Below, in pieces: positions 59,376-64,000 of a stretch of DNA of 64,000 nt; the first letter of the stretch is position 1; each line of letters starts with the position of its first letter. A program made the position numbers and the translations under genes. This DNA comes from Halorubrum halophilum (lineage in GTDB: Archaea > Halobacteriota > Halobacteria > Halobacteriales > Haloferacaceae): assembly GCF_000739595.1 (NCBI RefSeq), contig NZ_BBJP01000039.1:1-64000 (forward strand). The letters are read 5' to 3'. Below the pieces are notes generated by a model that saw only the letters and a list, made by a program, of their open reading frames with translations, was not told the origin of the DNA and made no database searches.

Positions 59376-59700
59376 GACCCCGGCGAGATCGAGTCGGGTC
59401 CGAACGCCCACGAATCGACGAGCGGATGTATCGCTGTCCGTCTACCGAGCGTCTGCATCGCCGTCCGGTCGAGTCGATCGCCGTCAGGCACGTCATCGGT
59501 GGGTGTTTCGTCCGACATGTTCTTCTGAGTCAGTCGGACGTTCCCAGATCGCCACCGTCACGTTGCCGATCAGTTGCCCGCGAGACGGTCCGCTGGAGCA
59601 GTTCGGTGTTGTGTCGGATCGTCCGCCATCGCGACAGCTACTGGCGATTTTCGCGTGCGCTCGACCACGAAGCCGAACACGTCCTCTACTGTCGGTCTAG
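59375..59700 (-). pseudogene. Truncated module copy 6: wHTH C-terminus and HFHPPP-protein N-terminus
   Basis: At 59530-59640 the minus strand reads LSRWRTIRHNTELLQRTVSR, then ATDRQRDGGDLGTSD and a stop, matching the end of the wHTH at 53061. Eleven bases later, at 59518, MSDETPTDDVPDGDRLDRTA and MQTLGRRTAIHPLVDSWAF follow, matching the start of the protein at 52594. The sequence then runs into the nucleotidyltransferase fragment. The pair is thus a deletion derivative of a close relative of copy 5, with the same 11-base spacer length. Confidence 0.78.
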
Positions 59701-59800
59701 CGGGTGCCGGCACGTTCGAATTCGAACGCTCCCAAAAAGGGGAACCGTTTTACTCCCTGCCCAACACCCACGCACTAATGCGACTCTCGGGTGGTCTCCA

Positions 59801-60895
59801 ATGGAACTGATTGACGACGACGGCAACCTCTTTGGCGCCGTCAACGTTATCGACGCGCTCGTTGTCCTCCTCGTCTTGGCGGTCGTCATCGCAGGCGCTG
59901 CCCTCGTCTTTGGCGGCGACGACGCACCCGAACCAGACACCCAAACCACCTACGCCACCCTCGATATGGGCACGCAACCCGCCTACATCGTCGACGCGAT
60001 TAATGAGGGTGACACCTACGAACCCGACGGATCCTCCTCGGCCACGATTACGGATGTCCACCTGACTCCCCGCGGGAACGACATCGGCGTCACCCTCCGC
60101 GTTGCTCTTGAAGGCGAAGCGAATGATGGTACGCTGACCTACGGGAATGCCCCACCGCGTCTCGGCCGCACACTCGCTATCGAAACAAGCCGGTATCAGG
60201 TAGAGGGTCAGATCCGTGCCGTTGGAAACAGTGATGCGCTTACCACCGGGGAGCGACGCGTCATCATCCGTGACACCCTCGACGCCGAAACCGCCTCTGC
60301 GGTCACCCCTGGCGACGAGATCCGCTTGGCTGGCCGCACTGTTGCGACCATCGACGATGTTGCGACCTACGCGACGAACACCTCTGGACAGACCCGACTT
60401 CTCGCCGAGACGACGCTTGCGACGCACCGTGAAGACGGGTACACCCGCTTCGGTGGCGTTCCTCTCCAACGCGGACAGTCACTCACACTCCCTGCTGATG
60501 ACTACACCATTGAGGGAGATGTTGAGCGCACCAACGGTGATGGACTGGGCGAGACCGCCACCCGGAACGTCACGCTTCGCATGACGGATGTGCGTGAAGA
60601 CACCGCTGATTCGATTGAGCCAGGGATGATCGAAGGCCCGGCCAATGACCCCGTTGCAGAGCTCACCGATGTGGACACAGAACCATCGCTCATCATCGCC
60701 ACCGGTGATGACGGGAGTGTCAACGTCGTCGATCATCCGATCGATCGCGACGTGACGATCACTGCACAGTTCCAAGTCCGAGAAACTGCGACGGGTGTCC
60801 TGTTCAAAGGCGACCAGCTCCGCGGTGGCACGACTATCACCCTCGATCTGGGGACGAGAGTTATCGAAGTCGAGGTGGTGGGCGTCTCCAGATGA
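59801..60895 (+). CDS. DUF4330-family membrane-anchored protein
   Basis: 364 residues from the ATG at 59801 (MELIDDDGNLFGAVNVIDAL): this start is the hallmark of DUF4330 proteins (D-x-x-G-x-L-F-G-x-x-N-x-x-D). A single membrane segment (VVLLVLAVVIAGAALVFGG) follows, then a long extracellular beta-rich part with repeated modules of about 90 residues (RTLAIETSRYQVEGQIRAVG; GQSLTLPADDYTIEGDVERT; GTTITLDLGTRVIEVEVVGV), each ending in a similar (T/E)-L-x-x-x-x-x-x-(V/I)-E-G/V strand. Function unknown; often near glycan or protein-translocation genes. Confidence 0.85.
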   Translation: MELIDDDGNLFGAVNVIDALVVLLVLAVVIAGAALVFGGDDAPEPDTQTTYATLDMGTQPAYIVDAINEGDTYEPDGSSSATITDVHLTPRGNDIGVTLRVALEGEANDGTLTYGNAPPRLGRTLAIETSRYQVEGQIRAVGNSDALTTGERRVIIRDTLDAETASAVTPGDEIRLAGRTVATIDDVATYATNTSGQTRLLAETTLATHREDGYTRFGGVPLQRGQSLTLPADDYTIEGDVERTNGDGLGETATRNVTLRMTDVREDTADSIEPGMIEGPANDPVAELTDVDTEPSLIIATGDDGSVNVVDHPIDRDVTITAQFQVRETATGVLFKGDQLRGGTTITLDLGTRVIEVEVVGVSR

Positions 60896-60965
60896 CCGAC
60901 TGCGGCCGGTCTCCCCCAATCCCCCCTGCACTCTTTCAGCGGCACTCGAGAGCGAGGTGTAGCGT

Positions 60966-61715
60966 ATGACGGCTCGCTCGACAGAGGAGCCTGACGCATC
61001 TCCTCGCGATGTGTCGGACGACACGCCGGCCATGCTGGCCGGCTCTCGTGTGGCATCAGCTGTGCGGACTGCGAGTGACCGCGTCGGTTTGTGGGTGCGT
61101 ACCTCGGCGCTCTTTCAGTGGCTCACCGCTGAACCCGATCCCGAAGTGATCGTGATCGACCTTCGGGAGACGTGGACGGTCGGGCCGTTCTTGCGTATCC
61201 TGGACTGGGTGATCGAGCGACTTGTCGATAGTGCAGCCGATTCTCGTGCCGTCGACATCGCCCAGCGCGGGGCCACCGCGACGTTCGCCGCGCCGCTTCG
61301 GGCGGCCGGACTCGGCGTCGCCACACTGGGCGCCGCCGTCGCGATCACCAGTCTCCCCGGTGGGGTCTCGACAGTACGTCTGGTTGTCGGTCTCGGACTC
61401 GCTGTTGGGGGACTGCTCGCGATGCAAGATACGCGTGACTGGGAAACACTCCGGGAGACGCGTCCCGTCACACTTGCCATCGCTGCGCTTGAGCCACCAG
61501 CCCCCCCGAATACTGACGGTGACGACACAAACGGACAGTCGCATGCCGATTCGGGTGTGAATTCGACTCGCTCCATGGCTGACGATGCAGACGACTCGAA
61601 GTTGCTGTCCTCGGACTCGCTGAAAGCGACTGAGGCGTCGGATTCAGACGACTCGAATGGACTGACTTCGGACTCGTTCAAAGCGACTGAGGAGTCGGAT
61701 TCGGACGACTATTGA
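60966..61715 (+). CDS. Membrane protein with acidic Ser/Asp repeat tail
   Basis: 249 residues. N-terminal soluble region with PEVIVIDLRETWTVGPFLRI, two hydrophobic stretches (LRAAGLGVATLGAAVAITSL and VRLVVGLGLAVGGLLAM), and a C-terminal tail with a tandem repeat of about 20 residues (LSSDSLKATEASDSDDSNG; LTSDSFKATEESDSDDY). The family is unknown to me, but the DUF4330/membrane/UppP gene order suggests a conserved neighbourhood. The stop overlaps the start of the next gene (TTGA). Confidence 0.6.
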   Translation: MTARSTEEPDASPRDVSDDTPAMLAGSRVASAVRTASDRVGLWVRTSALFQWLTAEPDPEVIVIDLRETWTVGPFLRILDWVIERLVDSAADSRAVDIAQRGATATFAAPLRAAGLGVATLGAAVAITSLPGGVSTVRLVVGLGLAVGGLLAMQDTRDWETLRETRPVTLAIAALEPPAPPNTDGDDTNGQSHADSGVNSTRSMADDADDSKLLSSDSLKATEASDSDDSNGLTSDSFKATEESDSDDY

Positions 61716-62611
61716 CTACTCAAATCGAGAATCTGTATCGCTTAAGTAGTCGGCTCAACCCACATGAGATAGTGAATTCCACGGATATCGCGGTCGCAAT
61801 CCTCGCGGGGATCGTCCAAGGAATCGTCGAGTGGCTCCCCGTATCCAGTCAAGGGAACCTCGCGTTAGTGCTGACGGCGGTCGGTACTGAACCTGATGTC
61901 GCACTCCAACTTGCGCTGTTCTTACAGGTGGGGACGACCCTCTCTGCAGCGACGTACTACCGCGACGAACTTCGGACAGTCCTCGCCGCAGTGCCGGACT
62001 GGCGACCGCGAGCAGCCTACGAGGGGGAGAATGCGATCGCCTCGTACATCGTGGTCGCCTCGTTTATGACTGGCCTCGTGGGAATCCCGCTCTACATCTT
62101 CGCCGTCGATCTGGCTGGCCAACTCACCGGTGGCGTATTTATCGCTGTCATCGGACTGTTGCTAGTTGCAACCGGAATTTTGCAACTCGCGTCTGAATCC
62201 GTCTCGATGGGAAAGAACAAAGCGCCAACATTCGCGGATTCAGTCCTCGTCGGCGCCGTTCAGGGGATCGCGATCCTGCCCGGCGTTTCGCGATCGGGGA
62301 TGACCACGAGCGCCTTCCTCTTTCGCAGCTATGAGGCGCCGACCGCGTTTCGACTTTCGTTTTTGTTGTCGATCCCAGCCAGTCTCGGCGCAGCGGCACT
62401 CACACTACTCAGTGCTGGTGGTCTCCCGGGGATCAGTCCCACGGCTGCGTTCGTCGCGCTTGCTGTCAGTGCGATTGTCGGCTACCTTACCATCGACGCG
62501 CTCATGCGGGTCGTCGAGCGTGTCCCGTTCTGGGCGGTCTGCTTCGGACTTGGTGGGTTAGCGATTGTCGGGGGCGGTGTCGTGTCGATATTGACCTCCT
62601 CCCCGGCCTGA
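61712..62611 (+). CDS. uppP: UppP/BacA-type polyprenyl-diphosphatase
   Basis: Up to 299 residues. Motif 1: GIVQGIVEWLPVSSQGNLAL (E-x3-PVSS), motif 2: PGVSRSGMTTSAFLF, and about eight membrane helices (SYIVVASFMTGLVGIPLYIF, FIAVIGLLLVATGILQL, FALVALAVSAIVGYLTI-like). In archaea it probably recycles dolichyl/polyprenyl diphosphate for glycan synthesis. The start is uncertain: TTG at 61712 overlaps the previous gene, but a GTG at 61772 (VNSTDIAVAIL) fits the family length better. The last residues (TSSPA) are encoded by an IS-end-like sequence. Confidence 0.88.
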   Translation: MTTQIENLYRLSSRLNPHEIVNSTDIAVAILAGIVQGIVEWLPVSSQGNLALVLTAVGTEPDVALQLALFLQVGTTLSAATYYRDELRTVLAAVPDWRPRAAYEGENAIASYIVVASFMTGLVGIPLYIFAVDLAGQLTGGVFIAVIGLLLVATGILQLASESVSMGKNKAPTFADSVLVGAVQGIAILPGVSRSGMTTSAFLFRSYEAPTAFRLSFLLSIPASLGAAALTLLSAGGLPGISPTAAFVALAVSAIVGYLTIDALMRVVERVPFWAVCFGLGGLAIVGGGVVSILTSSPA

Positions 62612-62670
62612 AGGGATTGCCAGACTGTCTCGCGTTCTAGTTGCCCGCAGGCACAGTCTGGCAACGAAGC
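62590..62670. repeat. IS-end remnant and inverted repeat after uppP
   Basis: TTGACCTCCTCCCCGGCCTG (62590-62609) resembles the right-end complement TTGACATCCTCTCCGCCCTG at 54202. It is followed by an inverted repeat TTGCCAGACTGT (62617-62628) / ACAGTCTGGCAA (62653-62664). The last stem could act as a terminator or be part of the element. The uppP stop codon lies inside the end sequence. Confidence 0.45.
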
Positions 62671-62717
62671 GGTAGCCAGTTGGACGGCTCTCTCGTTGCC
62701 CTTCACACCAATACTGG

Positions 62718-63941
62718 TCAGTCATTCGTGAGACGGTCCCGTGTGAGCACCTCACCGGGCGCTGTCGTCGCACCAACGCCCATCGTGACGCCGGCGTTCA
62801 GCGACGTGTTGATCCCCGTCTTCGCGTCGTCGCCGACGACCACACCGAACTTTCGCCGACCCGTGTTGACCCGGTCGCCTTTCACGGTCAGCCGAACGTT
62901 CTCGTCGTCGTGGCGCAGGTTCGCGACGTTCGTTCCGGCGCCGACGTTCACGTCGCGACCCAGTATCGAATCGCCGACGTAGGACAGGTGACCGACCGAC
63001 ACGCCGGCCATGAGCACCGAGTTTTTCACTTCGACCGAGTGACCCACATGACCGTCTGGACCCACGACGGTCGCCCCCCGAATGTAGGCGTTCGGTCCGA
63101 CTTCTGCACCCTCACAGATCAAGGCCGGCCCCTCCACGTATGCACCCGATCGAACACGGGCGCCGGCCTCGACGACGACAGCTCCCTCTAGGTGTACACC
63201 TTCCTCAACGGTACCGTCGAGTTGCTGGTCGTCCCAGTCGCCGAGGACGACCTCGGTCGCCTCCAACAGCTCCCACGGCCGCCCGACGTCGAGCCACGTG
63301 CCCGCATACGATGCGACCGCAATCTCGCGGTCGTCAGCAAGAAGCAACTCCAGCGTGGTCGTGATCTCGTACTCACCCCGCTCGCTTTCGGGCGTTCGCT
63401 CGATGTACTCGAAAACGTCCGGCTCGAACGCGTAACAACCAACATTCGCCAGCGATGTCGGGGGATCTGCGGGCTTCTCGATGATACCCGCAAGGACATC
63501 ACCATCGGTGCCATCCTCGCTCGTCGTCGAAATAACACCGTACGACTGTGGGTCGTCGACGACCGTAGCGGCGACTGCAGTCCCACCCGCGTCGGCTAGC
63601 GCCCGCGGCAGTTCGGGATCAACGAGTACGTCGCCGTTGAGTACGATAAACCGGTCGTCGACGACTGACTCGGCCTGCGCGACGGCATCGGCCGTCCCTC
63701 GCGCCTCTTCCTGCTCGACGTAGTGAACGGGTCGGTTTCGATACGAGTCACCGATCGTCTCGCGGATCAGATCGCCGCGATAGCCGATCACGACCACGAA
63801 CTCGTCGACAACCTCGTACGCGGCGTCGAACGCGTGTTCGAGCAGCGATCGGTCGCCGACCGGGAGCAGCGGTTTTGGTCGCCGATCCGTCAGTGGTCGC
63901 ATCCGCGTTCCACGACCCGCCGCGAGCACGACTCCGTACAT
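62718..63941 (-). CDS. GlmU-like bifunctional sugar nucleotidyltransferase
   Basis: 407 residues from the ATG at 63941 (MYGVVLAAGRGTRMRPLTDR). Domain 1 (1-230): nucleotidyltransferase with AAGRGTRMRPLT, KPLLPV, LNGDVLVD, IIEKPADPPTSLA and TWLDVGRPWELLEA. Domain 2 (240-407): left-handed beta-helix hexapeptide repeats (for example VEEGVHLEGAVVVEAGARVR and LICEGAEVGPNAYIRGATVV), as in acetyltransferases. Archaeal relatives make UDP-GlcNAc or dTDP/UDP-sugars; which one is not clear here. The frame starts at 63998 but the earlier residues lack the fold. An intact relative of the decayed copies I-IV. Confidence 0.9.
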   Translation of the reverse strand: MYGVVLAAGRGTRMRPLTDRRPKPLLPVGDRSLLEHAFDAAYEVVDEFVVVIGYRGDLIRETIGDSYRNRPVHYVEQEEARGTADAVAQAESVVDDRFIVLNGDVLVDPELPRALADAGGTAVAATVVDDPQSYGVISTTSEDGTDGDVLAGIIEKPADPPTSLANVGCYAFEPDVFEYIERTPESERGEYEITTTLELLLADDREIAVASYAGTWLDVGRPWELLEATEVVLGDWDDQQLDGTVEEGVHLEGAVVVEAGARVRSGAYVEGPALICEGAEVGPNAYIRGATVVGPDGHVGHSVEVKNSVLMAGVSVGHLSYVGDSILGRDVNVGAGTNVANLRHDDENVRLTVKGDRVNTGRRKFGVVVGDDAKTGINTSLNAGVTMGVGATTAPGEVLTRDRLTND

Positions 63942-64000
63942 ATCTGGGTGCGACGACCGGACGAGGTAAAGCCGCTCTGATCGTCGAAGACGGCTCACGC

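Noticed and set aside
1-64000. CRISPR array near the Cas5-like/Cas7-like genes
   Set aside because: I saw no series of regularly spaced direct repeats in 13.5-17.6 kb or elsewhere in the window.

Overview
The window is from a halophilic archaeon (class Halobacteria). The proteins are rich in Asp and Glu. Many genes have a TATA-like element about 25-31 bp upstream of the start codon with no room for a leader. The gene families (phiH1-repressor-like wHTH proteins, haloarchaeal IS1341/IS605-type TnpB, ISH3-like and IS5-like elements, Orc1/Cdc6, archaeal sugar nucleotidyltransferases) are typical haloarchaeal ones. I saw no rRNA, tRNA or CRISPR array. The region reads as an accessory island around a replication origin, on a chromosome or megaplasmid.

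1-13.6 kb is a toxin-antitoxin-like island. A two-gene module (winged-helix gene, then a small gene with a W..YHY...HFHPPP signature) occurs four times here and once more at 52.6-53.6 kb, with broken copies at 58.6-59.7 kb. Between the modules lie a type VII HEPN/MNT pair (3.65-4.6 kb), a HEPN remnant, an RHH/PIN pair, an AbrB-like gene, four copies of a wHTH-plus-low-complexity-tail repeat, and TnpB genes or fragments. Shared flanks show that the island grew by segmental duplication.

13.7-17.4 kb carries three genes on the minus strand resembling HRAMP, the highly derived class 1 CRISPR-Cas-like system of haloarchaea (Cas7-like, uncharacterised middle protein, Cas5-like). They are preceded by an overlapping operon of zinc-finger and wHTH genes. 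No array and no obvious partner nuclease is present. 17.6-19.0 kb has two more regulators and a MazF/PemK-like pair whose toxin is frameshifted.

19.1-44.1 kb is a surface-glycan locus: nucleotidyltransferase, glycosyltransferases, an O-antigen-polymerase-like membrane protein, two alkaline-phosphatase-superfamily proteins, a PhyH-like oxygenase, a nonulosonic (sialic-acid-like) acid pathway (dehydratase, epimerase/dehydratase, aminotransferase, N-acetyltransferase, PseG-like hydrolase, NeuB-type synthase, CMP-transferase) with a formyltransferase and a PIG-L deacetylase, and an ABC flippase-like exporter. Base composition changes sharply inside several genes, which suggests cassette exchange. 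A nested ISH3-like/IS5-like pair sits at 24.6-26.9 kb.

44.1-52.4 kb is the origin region. An intact orc1/cdc6 (48174-49370) is flanked by eight ORB-like repeats and an AT-rich stretch. A second, different repeat family lies further out beside three orc1/cdc6 gene fragments, as expected for a decayed second origin. A complete IS200/IS605 element (tnpA+tnpB) and a second tnpB element are inserted here.

52.6-64 kb holds module copy 5, several decayed nucleotidyltransferase copies (one split by a PATE/MITE-like element), a decayed MNT/HEPN pair, a wHTH/PIN pair with a broken PIN gene, and then intact housekeeping-like genes: a DUF4330 protein, a membrane protein, an UppP/BacA-type diphosphatase and a GlmU-like nucleotidyltransferase.
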